20,301 nt of DNA from an uncultured Treponema sp. (lineage in GTDB: Bacteria > Spirochaetota > Spirochaetia > Treponematales > Treponemataceae): positions 1 to 20,301 of the forward strand of contig CALAUH010000149.1 in NCBI GenBank assembly GCA_937892225.1. The letters run 5' to 3'. Under the pieces are notes generated by a model that made no database searches, was not told where the DNA came from, and saw only the letters and a list, made by a program, of their open reading frames with translations. The position numbers and the translations under genes are program-made. The stretch's first letter is position 1. Every line of letters starts with the position of its first letter. Shown here one piece after another: positions 13,322 to 20,301 of this stretch.

Positions 13322-14405
13322 TTTTAGGCTGTTTCTTTTTTGCTGATTTTAATTGTACACCTAAATCTTTTAATGCAAGTTTTACTGCAAATTCCAATTC
13401 TTTTCTCTGTGGATTCATTGGTAAAACAAAATTTCTACATTCAGTCCAGGTTTTTGAATAAAGTTCAATTGATGAATATTTGCCCTGAGTTTCTTTTTTC
13501 CAGTCAGTAAGCTGGCTTATAAAATCATAAATCAAGAAATATAATTTTTTACCAAGTCTTGCATCTTTTTCGTGTAAAGTTAACTCATCAAGTTTTTTTA
13601 CACTTTTCATATAATTATTTTCATAATCTTTATTTGCATAAATTAAAGATGATGCAGACGGCTGTAAATATATAAATAAATCTGTATCAATGGCTTCCTG
13701 AATAATTTCAAAAGCATGGCTTGAATTAATAATTTTTAACAATTCTTCTGTAAGTCTTGAAGGAGAAATCTGTCCGAGCAAATCTGCAGACTGTCGTATT
13801 TTTCTTTTTAATAAGAAAGACATTTTTGCATGTGTAGTCGCAGAATATTTAATTGCACGAAGCATTCTAACAGGATCTTCTACGAAAATAGTTTCCATTG
13901 GAATTACGGGACGAAGGATATGTTTTTTTATATCTTTTAATCCACCGACGTAATCAATAACCTGTTCAGAAATTGGATCGTAATATAAAGCATTGATTGA
14001 AAAATCACGACGCATTACATCCTGTTCAATTGTTCCAAATTCATTTCCAACTGAACCTTCTGCATTTGATCTGAAAGTACTTACTTCAAAAATCTTAGTT
14101 CCAAATACTACATGAACAAGTCTGAATCTTCTTCCGATTATTCTTGAATTTCTAAATATTCTTTTAATTTTTGATGGAGTTGCATCAGTAACAATATCAA
14201 AATCTTTTGGTTTATTACCAACAATTAAATCGCGTACAGCTCCACCGACAATATATGCAGTAAAACCAGAATCCCGTAAGCGGTTTATAATCTGTAATGC
14301 ATCTAAATCAATATTTGAAAGAGAAATACAATGTTCTTCTTTTGTATAAACAACAGCTTTTTTTATTAATTTGCCATTGTCATCTGTACCATAACGATAT
14401 AACAC
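13314..14405 (-). CDS. pcnB: Poly(A) polymerase/CCA-adding enzyme family nucleotidyltransferase
   Basis: 363 residues. Class II nucleotidyltransferase head: YIVGGAVRDLIVGNKPKDFDIVTDATP (51-77) with the metal-binding DFD at 68-70. RRFRLVHVVFG (92-102) and EVSTFR (107-112) follow, then RRDFSINALYYD (132-143) and EDPVRMLRAIKY in the neck. The IFRNSRIIGRRFRLVHV wording is that of the PcnB (poly(A) polymerase) branch rather than CCA transferase, although in spirochaetes one enzyme could serve either role. It would add 3' A or CCA tails to RNA in the cytoplasm. The start is GTG with no ribosome site and a -10 box only a few bases away. The hydrolase gene lies 40 nt upstream on the same strand; the P-loop gene converges and overlaps by 8 nt. 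Confidence 0.85.
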   Translation of the reverse strand: MLYRYGTDDNGKLIKKAVVYTKEEHCISLSNIDLDALQIINRLRDSGFTAYIVGGAVRDLIVGNKPKDFDIVTDATPSKIKRIFRNSRIIGRRFRLVHVVFGTKIFEVSTFRSNAEGSVGNEFGTIEQDVMRRDFSINALYYDPISEQVIDYVGGLKDIKKHILRPVIPMETIFVEDPVRMLRAIKYSATTHAKMSFLLKRKIRQSADLLGQISPSRLTEELLKIINSSHAFEIIQEAIDTDLFIYLQPSASSLIYANKDYENNYMKSVKKLDELTLHEKDARLGKKLYFLIYDFISQLTDWKKETQGKYSSIELYSKTWTECRNFVLPMNPQRKELEFAVKLALKDLGVQLKSAKKKQPKTN

Positions 14406-14413
14406 AATATAGA

Positions 14414-14443
14414 ATAATATTAAAATTCAGTAATCTAAGTCAA
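14414..14443 (-). promoter_or_regulatory. Promoter of the pcnB-like gene, near-leaderless
   Basis: Minus-strand TTGACT (14443-14438), 18-bp spacer, TATTAT (14419-14414). Transcription should start within about two bases of the GTG at 14405. No Shine-Dalgarno sequence fits in between. Confidence 0.55.
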
Positions 14444-14445
14444 TA

Positions 14446-15390
14446 TTAAACAGTTTTGTTAAGCCAATTTAATATATCTTTTTCAACATTTTCTTTATCA
14501 TCTTCGTTTAAAATTTCATGTCTGTCTGTTGGATAAGATTTTATTTCAACTTTAGACATTCCGTTTTTAAGATAAATATCGTATAAAGCTTTAACAGTTT
14601 TACCATAATCTCCAACAGGATCTTCTTCACCATAAATAATATAAACAGGTAAATCTTTTTTGATTTTTTTCATATTCTTTTTAAGGTGAATCTTTTTTAA
14701 TCCATACATCATGTCATAATAAAAACTTGTTGTTAAAGGAATTCCACACCATTCATCTGCATCATATAAAGAAATAATCATTTTATCTTTAGAAAGCCAG
14801 TCATATTCATTTTCAGGATTTTCTATTCTATTCAGATAAGTTCCAAAAAATAGTTTTGAAAGGAAAGAAACTACTTTATTTTTTCCGCAGAAAAACTTTG
14901 TAATTCCACAGATGATTTTTGCAAAGGTTATAAGTACTGGTCTAGGTCCTGCGGTACCGGCTAAAATAACACCGTTAATATTTTCTGAATGTTTTTCAAT
15001 GTAAGACTGGCTTATAAAAGAACCAAAAGAATGTCCGAATAAAATAACCGGTACATCTGGATAATCATTTTTTACATTTTGAATTATTTCATTTAAGTCA
15101 TTTACAACTAAATTAAAACCATTTTTATCTGCTAATTTACCGAACATTCCACTCTTATTAGAAACTGATAATTCAGCAGTTTTACCATGGCCTCTTAAAT
15201 CATAAGAATTTACGACATATCCGTTTTCTGCAAGAATTGATGCAAATCTGTCGTATCTTAAACAATGTTCTGCCATACCGTGATGTAATTGAACTATACC
15301 TTTAATTTTTACATCATTGTCCGGAATCCATCTGTTACAGCAAATTTTAAAATTATCAGATGTTGAAAAAGTAAAAGATTTAACCTGCAT
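14446..15390 (-). CDS. Alpha/beta hydrolase, monoacylglycerol lipase/lysophospholipase-like
   Basis: 314 residues of the Hydrolase_4 (PldB/MGL) type. Oxyanion region QLHHGMAEH (34-42), SYDLRGHGKT (62-71), nucleophile elbow FGHSFGS (118-124) with Ser121. The acid is Asp257 in YGEEDPVGD and the base His291 in TDRHEIL, so the triad is complete. It would hydrolyse ester bonds of monoglycerides or lysophospholipids. It lacks a signal peptide, so it should act in the cytoplasm or on the inner leaflet. The frame is open further upstream to 15510, but the ATG at 15390 is the likely start: AAGAGG lies seven bases before it and the family's homology begins right there. The longer version would run into the divergent gene. 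Confidence 0.85.
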   Translation of the reverse strand: MQVKSFTFSTSDNFKICCNRWIPDNDVKIKGIVQLHHGMAEHCLRYDRFASILAENGYVVNSYDLRGHGKTAELSVSNKSGMFGKLADKNGFNLVVNDLNEIIQNVKNDYPDVPVILFGHSFGSFISQSYIEKHSENINGVILAGTAGPRPVLITFAKIICGITKFFCGKNKVVSFLSKLFFGTYLNRIENPENEYDWLSKDKMIISLYDADEWCGIPLTTSFYYDMMYGLKKIHLKKNMKKIKKDLPVYIIYGEEDPVGDYGKTVKALYDIYLKNGMSKVEIKSYPTDRHEILNEDDKENVEKDILNWLNKTV

Positions 15391-15429
15391 AAAAAAACCT
15401 CTTAAAGTAAAAAGTATATAATTTTTTTT

Positions 15430-15435
15430 TATAAT
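15430..15435 (+). promoter_or_regulatory. Candidate -10 box of the RlmD/TrmA-like gene
   Basis: TATAAT in the 62-bp divergent gap 15391-15452. It would give a leader of ~11 bases to ATG 15453; TAATAT at 15440-15445 is an alternative that would make the mRNA leaderless. No strong -35. On the other strand, TATACT (15418-15413) with TTATCA 18 bp upstream (15442-15437) may serve the hydrolase gene. Confidence 0.35.
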
Positions 15436-15452
15436 CTGATAATATAAAGCAT

Positions 15453-16670
15453 ATGGAAACTGTAAAAGTAAAAACCGAAAAAACAGTTTTTGGTGGTGAA
15501 ACAATTGCAAGAATCAATTCTAAAACTGTTTTTATTCCTTATGCATTACCAGAGGAAACCCTTTCAATTAATATTGTACAACATAAAAATGATTATGACA
15601 AAGCAGAAATTGTAAATATTTTAGAACCTTCTAAATACAGAGTTCAACCTTTATGTAAATATTATGGAATCTGCGGTGGTTGTAATTTGATGCATGCCTC
15701 CCCTGACTATCAGCGTGAATTAAAAAAACAGATGCTTATAGACGCATTTTCAAAAAATAATATAGACATCAGTGATAAAGTCGAAATCATAAAAGGACCT
15801 GATTTTAATTATAGAGCAAGATTTCAATTAACAGACGGCGGATTAAATGAAAAAAACGGCAATACAATCATACCGATAAAAGAATGTCTATGTGCAGAAA
15901 ATCCGATTAACAAATATCTTGATGATACAGAATTTTCTTTACGCGAAAAAGGACGTGTTCATTTTTTTGGAAGTGATTTTATACAGGATGATGAAAAAAT
16001 AAAAATTTCTTTAAATCAAAAAATCCAGGAAAAAAAGATATACGGTAAAAAAGATAAAAACTTAAAATTAAAAGAAAACCGATATTTTTCAGGAACAGTT
16101 TTATCACCAGAAAATATTGTAAGTGTTAAACTCAATAATAAAATCTTAAAGTTTGATGTAAGAGGATTTTTTCAGTCAAATCTTTTTGTATTTGAAAAAG
16201 TTCTAAAATTAATAAACGATTCATTGCCAGGCGGTAAAAATATTCTTGATATGTATTCAGGATGCGGTTCTATTTCGACATTTCTTGCAGATAAATATGA
16301 AAATGTAGTTTTAGTTGAACACAACCGAGATGCACTTGTTTTTGCTGAACAAAATATGAACGGTCAAAAACATACCAGCTTTGGATTAAGCGGCGAAAAT
16401 TTTGTAAAAAACTGCGTTTCATCTTTACCAGAATTTGATGCATGTGTTATAGACCCGCCGCGTTCTGGAATGGAAAATGCAGTCTGCAATTATTTATGTA
16501 AAAGTAAAATTCCATTTATACGTTCTCTTTCATGTGACCCTTCCACACATGCACGGGATTGTGAGAAACTTATAAAAGCAGGATATAATCTTTCTAAAAT
16601 TTATTTACTGGATTTTTATCCACATACTGCACATATAGAAAGTCTTGCAATTTTTAATCTAAATATTTAA
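15453..16670 (+). CDS. RNA (uracil-5-)-methyltransferase of the RlmD/RlmC/TrmA family
   Basis: 405 residues. An N-terminal TRAM domain (1-58) is followed by CKYYGICGGC (Cys 68, 74, 77). With Cys 145 or 147 this forms the [4Fe-4S] site of the RumA group. The methyltransferase domain shows FFQSN (239-243), LDMYSGCG (265-272) for SAM binding, and IDPPRSG (333-339). The catalytic Cys is 361 in SLSCDPSTHARD, and Glu396 in HIESLA is the likely general base. The enzyme would make 5-methyluridine in 23S rRNA using SAM; sequence alone does not separate U747, U1939 and tRNA U54 targets. No ribosome site precedes the ATG. The propeller protein gene begins 16 nt after it, probably in the same transcript. 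Confidence 0.88.
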   Translation: METVKVKTEKTVFGGETIARINSKTVFIPYALPEETLSINIVQHKNDYDKAEIVNILEPSKYRVQPLCKYYGICGGCNLMHASPDYQRELKKQMLIDAFSKNNIDISDKVEIIKGPDFNYRARFQLTDGGLNEKNGNTIIPIKECLCAENPINKYLDDTEFSLREKGRVHFFGSDFIQDDEKIKISLNQKIQEKKIYGKKDKNLKLKENRYFSGTVLSPENIVSVKLNNKILKFDVRGFFQSNLFVFEKVLKLINDSLPGGKNILDMYSGCGSISTFLADKYENVVLVEHNRDALVFAEQNMNGQKHTSFGLSGENFVKNCVSSLPEFDACVIDPPRSGMENAVCNYLCKSKIPFIRSLSCDPSTHARDCEKLIKAGYNLSKIYLLDFYPHTAHIESLAIFNLNI

Positions 16671-16686
16671 TATTTTTAAGAGTTTT

Positions 16687-18435
16687 ATGAAAAAGATTAT
16701 TTTTATTTTATTATCATTAATTTGTCTGAATCCTCTTTATTCACAGGTTCAATTGAACAATCAGGCAGCATCATGGTCAAGTGTACTTCCAGGAAAAGTT
16801 ATTTGTGAACCGCAAATGACATCCTACGGTTTTTCAATTATTACTGATGCAAGATGTTTACAATCATATACAACAGAAGGAAAATTACTTTGGGAACATC
16901 GTCTTCCAAAAGGTACAAGTCACTTTTTTTCAGTTTTAAATGATGACTTTTTTGCAATAATTACTGGAAATAAACTTTCGCTTTTAAATCCAAGTGGATG
17001 CGAAATCTGGCAGAAAACCTTAGATTATAAACCTACAGAAAAACCTTATCCTGGACGAGACGGACGTTTCTTTATTAGAAATTCAAATACAATTTCCTGT
17101 TATTCAATGATTGGTGTTCAGAAATGGCAGATTTCTACAAGTGAACAAAATAATCTTCCAGTTCAAGAATTACCAGACGGAACATTAGTTGTATTTTTAA
17201 AGAAAACAGAAGGAATTAAAACAAAAGGATTAAGAATATCTCCATTTGGTGAAATCATGGAAGAAATAACATTTTATGGAAATGTTACATCTGCAGAAAC
17301 CTGTGAAAAAGGAGTCTTACTCACATTCTCTGACAGTACATGCGGATTGTTTTCTCTCGAAGACGGTTTGTCAAAACACAAATGGGTTTTACAAAAAGAA
17401 AGACTGTCTACGCTTAACAATGATTTTTTCGTAAGTTCAAAAGATAAAAAAGATGCAGTATATATTTATAATAATTCAAACGGATGCAAAGTAAGTTACA
17501 TAAACTTAAATGATGGTAACATTACTAAAACTTTTGATGTTCCAGAAATTTCAAATCCTATTTACAGTTCATTAAATCCACAGGGACTTTTTCTTGCAAA
17601 CAAATCAATTGCAGTTTTCTATAATTCTGACGGAAAATTTATGTGGTCTGGCGTTATGCCAAAAACAGAAAATAATTCAAAAAAATCATGGAAATATTAC
17701 ATTTATACAGATAATAACTATTTAATTATTTTTTATGATTCGTGGGATGCAACAGCGTACCGAACAACACAAAGTTTAAGAAAATTAACACAGGATATAA
17801 AAATTGAACGTAAAAATTATAACGACCTTTATGATGTAGACTATTCTAGTTTTGAACTTGCCCTTATTCCACAATTATCTAATTTTTATGGAAGTGATGA
17901 CAGAATCAATACCTTAATTACAGGCAATTATGGAGAAAAAGAAAAAAACTGGATTTCTGATTTAATTTCCGGATGTAATTCATACCAGAAAAATCTTATA
18001 ACGGTCGGAAATAAAGTTCGAGATGAATATTCGATTTTTGAAGTAGACGGAATCGGTCTTGAAATAATGATATCTCAATTATGCTTTTACGGAATTGATA
18101 CTTTCTGTACTTTTACGGCAAATGTACTTAAAAATGAAAAAAACAGAACTATTATAAATAAAACATTAATCGGACTTAAATATAACGGATATGATCCAGA
18201 GGAAAAGATATTATACACTTTAGAAGCTCTTGTTAAAAAAACAAAACCAAATGATGTTTTAATATTAAATGAAATTTGTGATGCTGTTTATTCAATCTGT
18301 ATGTTTATGGGACGACCTGCTTTCAATAAACATGGAAAAGAGATGTTATCAAATCTTTTATATCCAGATTACAATTCAAAAACAAGAGACTATGTAAGAC
18401 TTACTCTTAAAAAGATATCAGAATTAGATTTATAA
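16687..18435 (+). CDS. Secreted PQQ-like beta-propeller protein, function unknown
   Basis: 582 residues. A signal peptide (MKKIIFILLSLICLNPLYSQ, 1-20) predicts export to the periplasm. There is no lipobox, although Cys13 lies inside the hydrophobic core. Residues ~30-330 show repeated blade-like units ending in GKLLWEHRL, GCEIWQKTL, GVQKWQIS and GKFMWSG (Trp 69, 108 and 147 among them). This is the PQQ/YfgL-like propeller pattern, a protein-interaction fold. The last ~200 residues are mainly helical and could be HEAT-like; I do not recognise them. A weak AAGAG precedes the ATG. The neighbour downstream is P83/100, also exported. No specific function can be assigned. Confidence 0.7.
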   Translation: MKKIIFILLSLICLNPLYSQVQLNNQAASWSSVLPGKVICEPQMTSYGFSIITDARCLQSYTTEGKLLWEHRLPKGTSHFFSVLNDDFFAIITGNKLSLLNPSGCEIWQKTLDYKPTEKPYPGRDGRFFIRNSNTISCYSMIGVQKWQISTSEQNNLPVQELPDGTLVVFLKKTEGIKTKGLRISPFGEIMEEITFYGNVTSAETCEKGVLLTFSDSTCGLFSLEDGLSKHKWVLQKERLSTLNNDFFVSSKDKKDAVYIYNNSNGCKVSYINLNDGNITKTFDVPEISNPIYSSLNPQGLFLANKSIAVFYNSDGKFMWSGVMPKTENNSKKSWKYYIYTDNNYLIIFYDSWDATAYRTTQSLRKLTQDIKIERKNYNDLYDVDYSSFELALIPQLSNFYGSDDRINTLITGNYGEKEKNWISDLISGCNSYQKNLITVGNKVRDEYSIFEVDGIGLEIMISQLCFYGIDTFCTFTANVLKNEKNRTIINKTLIGLKYNGYDPEEKILYTLEALVKKTKPNDVLILNEICDAVYSICMFMGRPAFNKHGKEMLSNLLYPDYNSKTRDYVRLTLKKISELDL

Positions 18436-18444
18436 AAAAATTAA

Positions 18445-18473
18445 TGGAAAACAATAGTATTCTATGGTATAAT
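18445..18473 (+). promoter_or_regulatory. Strong promoter of the P83/100 gene with extended -10
   Basis: TGGAAA (18445-18450), 17-bp spacer, TATAAT (18468-18473) preceded by TG at 18465-18466, giving an extended -10. The same TGGAAA/17/TATAAT layout is seen in front of the RluD-like gene. The resulting leader is ~35 bases and contains the AGGCGGA ribosome site. Confidence 0.65.
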
Positions 18474-18514
18474 GACCGATAATAAAATATAAAATTATTT
18501 TTTAGGCGGAATTT

Positions 18515-20053
18515 ATGAAGAAACTATCATCAATTTTCTTATTGTCATTGTTAATTTCAGTTGCTGCATCTGCTTTAGGAGTAGATGAACCTGAAATTAA
18601 AAGTATTGGTTCACAGGCTATCGAATTTATTAACTACACAGGTCCACATAAAACAATCGATTCAGCTCAGTCAATTAAAAAAATCGGTTCTGATTTAGGT
18701 TCAAAAATCGTTCCTTCAAAAGCTTCACAGGTTGGAAGTAAAAACAAATATTATGTTATTCATGCCGTTGATGCTTCAGAAACAGGTAAACTTGATGCAG
18801 ATATCTTATTCATTGGACCAGATGCAACAGTTGACCACATCAACAACTTAAGAAGAATTATTGCAGGTTATCTTACAAGTGCATATGGTTATTCAGAAAA
18901 AGATGCTAATACACTTGCAGTATTCATTACAGTTTATAACGCAGTTTATCGCGGAAAATATGATGTATTTACATCTAAATATAAATCTGTAGTTACAAAT
19001 AATCTTTCTAAATCATACTGTGGTCTTTCTACAATTTATTCAGAATGGCCAGGAAAATCACAGATTGTAATTCCTTTATATGATGTAAACAATGGTGGTT
19101 TATCAACAGTAGATACTTCAACTATCAGTGATTCAAGCGTTGTAGATAAAATGCGTGATGATGATGATAGAAACGTAGACAGCCGTAAAGACATGGTTGA
19201 CTTAAAAGAAAGAGAAGCTGATCAGGCAGAAGAAAAAGCACAGGATGCACAGAAAGAAGCTGTAAAAGAACAGGAAAAAGCAGATGATGCTAAAAAAGCT
19301 GCAGAAGAAGCACAGAAAAAAGCAGACGAAAATCCTGATGATAAAAAAGCACAGAAAGATGCAGAAGAAAAACAGAAAGCAGCTGATGATGCACAGAAAA
19401 AAGCTGACGAAGCTAAAAAAGAAGCCGAAGAACAGCAGAAGTTAGCAGATAAAAAACAGACTGAAGCTCAGAATGAACGCAAAGAAATTGCTAAAGATCA
19501 GGAAATCGTAAAACAGAAGATTGAAGAAGAATCAAAAATGCCTTCTGAATACGGTATTATTCTTAGCGATGAACAGCAGATGCTTTCAAGACTTGTAAAA
19601 TTCAATGTAGAAAATGGTGATATTATCAAGAACTCACCTGTTACAGTAATCAGAAACAGAACAATCTATCATGCTCCATCTCAGGCATTTATGGCAGTTG
19701 CCGGAATTAACAGTGCTAACGGTGCAATCAAACTTGTACTTATTGATCAGGATAAAATGGAAATCTTCCGTGAAAGTAACGAAACTCTTGCAGCAGATTC
19801 TGTTCTTGTAAGAGACGGTACAGATTATTATTGTGTAATCGATGATAACGGTAGATGGGTTGTTGCTAAATATGACGAAACATTGACATTGAAATTAAAA
19901 TCAAATGTTCCAGTAGTAAGTTCAACTCCAATCTGTATTACAGATAACGGTCTTGTAGTAACTTCAACAAAAGGTAAACTTATACTTTTAAGTAAATCTA
20001 ACTTAAAAGCAATTACAAAAGTAGAAGATGATTATGATGCAAATGCAAAATAA
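18515..20053 (+). CDS. P83/100-family spirochaetal antigen
   Basis: 512 residues. Signal peptide MKKLSSIFLLSLLISVAASA (1-20). Residues 25-210 form the P83/100 N-terminal domain (IGSQAIEFINYTGP, then VVDKMRDDDDRN near its end). A long Ala/Lys/Glu/Gln-rich coiled coil follows (~222-340), with recurring AQKKADE, DDAKKAAEEAQ and KKEAEEQQKLAD units. The C-terminal ~170 residues are beta-rich (NRTIYHAPSQAFMAVAG, then VLVRDGTDYYCVIDDNGRWVVAKYD), like a repeat or propeller domain. The family is known from the Borrelia P83/100 immunodominant antigen and treponemal homologues; it is exported and thought to be periplasmic or membrane-associated, with unknown biochemical role. AGGCGGA ahead of ATG and an extended -10 promoter suggest high expression. 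The coding sequence is slightly richer in GC than its neighbours, as expected for a highly expressed gene. Confidence 0.85.
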   Translation: MKKLSSIFLLSLLISVAASALGVDEPEIKSIGSQAIEFINYTGPHKTIDSAQSIKKIGSDLGSKIVPSKASQVGSKNKYYVIHAVDASETGKLDADILFIGPDATVDHINNLRRIIAGYLTSAYGYSEKDANTLAVFITVYNAVYRGKYDVFTSKYKSVVTNNLSKSYCGLSTIYSEWPGKSQIVIPLYDVNNGGLSTVDTSTISDSSVVDKMRDDDDRNVDSRKDMVDLKEREADQAEEKAQDAQKEAVKEQEKADDAKKAAEEAQKKADENPDDKKAQKDAEEKQKAADDAQKKADEAKKEAEEQQKLADKKQTEAQNERKEIAKDQEIVKQKIEEESKMPSEYGIILSDEQQMLSRLVKFNVENGDIIKNSPVTVIRNRTIYHAPSQAFMAVAGINSANGAIKLVLIDQDKMEIFRESNETLAADSVLVRDGTDYYCVIDDNGRWVVAKYDETLTLKLKSNVPVVSSTPICITDNGLVVTSTKGKLILLSKSNLKAITKVEDDYDANAK

Positions 20054-20069
20054 TTAATTCTCTATAAAA

Positions 20070-20107
20070 AAAAGAGGTGTATTTCAATTTTGAAGTACAC
20101 CTCTTTT
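20070..20107. terminator. Strong bidirectional terminator between P83/100 and dnaB
   Basis: 17-bp stem with a single G-U pair: arms 20070-20086 and 20091-20107, loop ATTT. On the plus strand the stem runs into T9. On the minus strand, just past the dnaB stop (20111), it is followed by an equal T-run (rc of 20066-20073), so it ends both convergent genes. Confidence 0.92.
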
Positions 20108-20110
20108 TTT

Positions 20111-20301
20111 TTATTCATCATCTGCAGAATTTTCAAATTTTGAATAACTAGGAACAAATCTGATTTTTACATCACCGGTAGGACCGTTTCGCTGTTTTGC
20201 AAGAATAATTTTTGCTTCCTGAATTGGAGTTTCTTCTTTAAGACGGTCACGATGAATAAACATAACAACATCGGCATCCTGTTCAATAGAACCAGAACCT
20301 C
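20111..20301 (-). CDS. dnaB: Replicative DNA helicase DnaB, C-terminal end (5' part outside window)
   Basis: The minus strand from the right edge reads GSGSIEQDADVVMFIHRD, then AKIILAKQRNGPTGDVKIRF, then SYSKFENSADDE and TAA at 20111-20113. The SGSIEQDAD...IHR and KQRNGPTG motifs are the end of the RecA-like helicase domain of DnaB; the Arg of IHR and the KQRNG loop belong to the hexamer interface/ATPase region. DnaB unwinds DNA at the replication fork. About 62 residues are visible; the rest lies beyond the window. Confidence 0.95.
   Translation of the reverse strand, partial: GSGSIEQDADVVMFIHRDRLKEETPIQEAKIILAKQRNGPTGDVKIRFVPSYSKFENSADDE

Noticed and set aside
15391..15510. Longer N-terminus for the hydrolase
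   Set aside because: It would cross the divergent promoter region and overlap the RlmD/TrmA-like gene; the ATG at 15390 has a ribosome site and matches where homology begins.
19190..19530. Repetitive A/G-rich stretch as a tandem DNA repeat
   Set aside because: The periodicity is protein-level coiled-coil coding (AQKKADE-type units) without exact DNA repeat units.
1..20301. CRISPR arrays, tRNA/rRNA genes, insertion sequences, prophage
   Set aside because: No regularly spaced repeats, no tRNA/rRNA-like sequences, and no transposase, integrase or phage genes were seen on either strand.

Overview
The window is AT-rich bacterial DNA, and from about 1.2 kb to the right end it looks like a spirochaete of the genus Treponema. 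The main support is a P83/100-type antigen (18515-20053) and a P-loop/Asp23 fusion protein, with a divergent rnf operon in the order CDGEAB and the 3' end of dnaB at the right edge. All product names come from reading motifs in the translations; no database search was possible.

Layout. (1) 1-~1170 does not look treponemal. It holds the 3' end of a class A penicillin-binding-protein-like gene, a small Cys-rich tail-anchored protein made of two repeats, and the 3' half of a broken prmC. These look more like AT-rich Firmicutes/Mollicutes-related gut bacteria. At ~1160-1180 prmC abuts the last ~35 codons of an outer-membrane-protein-like gene on the other strand. Both genes have lost their 5' parts, and a perfect 15-bp inverted repeat has one arm on the junction. 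This is either an acquired or rearranged segment or an assembly chimera. (2) 1265-4603, minus strand: a GH57-like protein with degenerate catalytic motifs, an ICMT-like membrane methyltransferase and a LUD-domain protein. (3) 4733-11263, minus strand: a tightly packed operon of a YuiD-like PAP2-family protein, an unrecognised membrane protein and rnfC-D-G-E-A-B. (4) 11384-16670: rRNA/tRNA-modification and RNA-processing genes (RluD-like, pcnB-like, RlmD/TrmA-like), a P-loop/Asp23 fusion and an alpha/beta hydrolase. (5) 16687-20053, plus strand: a secreted PQQ-propeller-like protein and P83/100. A bidirectional terminator follows, then dnaB running in from the right.

The most interesting system is the Rnf operon. 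Gene order, overlaps and overall folds are Rnf-like, but most canonical cofactor sites appear missing. RnfC lacks the GGAGFPT and ECEP (flavin/NADH) signatures. RnfD and RnfG lack the Thr flavinylation motif. RnfA and RnfE lack the Cys pairs that hold the intramembrane [2Fe-2S] cluster. RnfB lacks its N-terminal Fe-S domain. Only the paired ferredoxin-type clusters of RnfB and RnfC remain. Together with the coupled upstream membrane protein, this suggests a remodelled complex rather than a textbook ferredoxin:NAD+ oxidoreductase.

A second theme is the number of start codons lying within 0-15 nt of a good -10 box with no Shine-Dalgarno sequence (11384, 12365, 14405, probably 15453). This suggests leaderless or very short-leader mRNAs.
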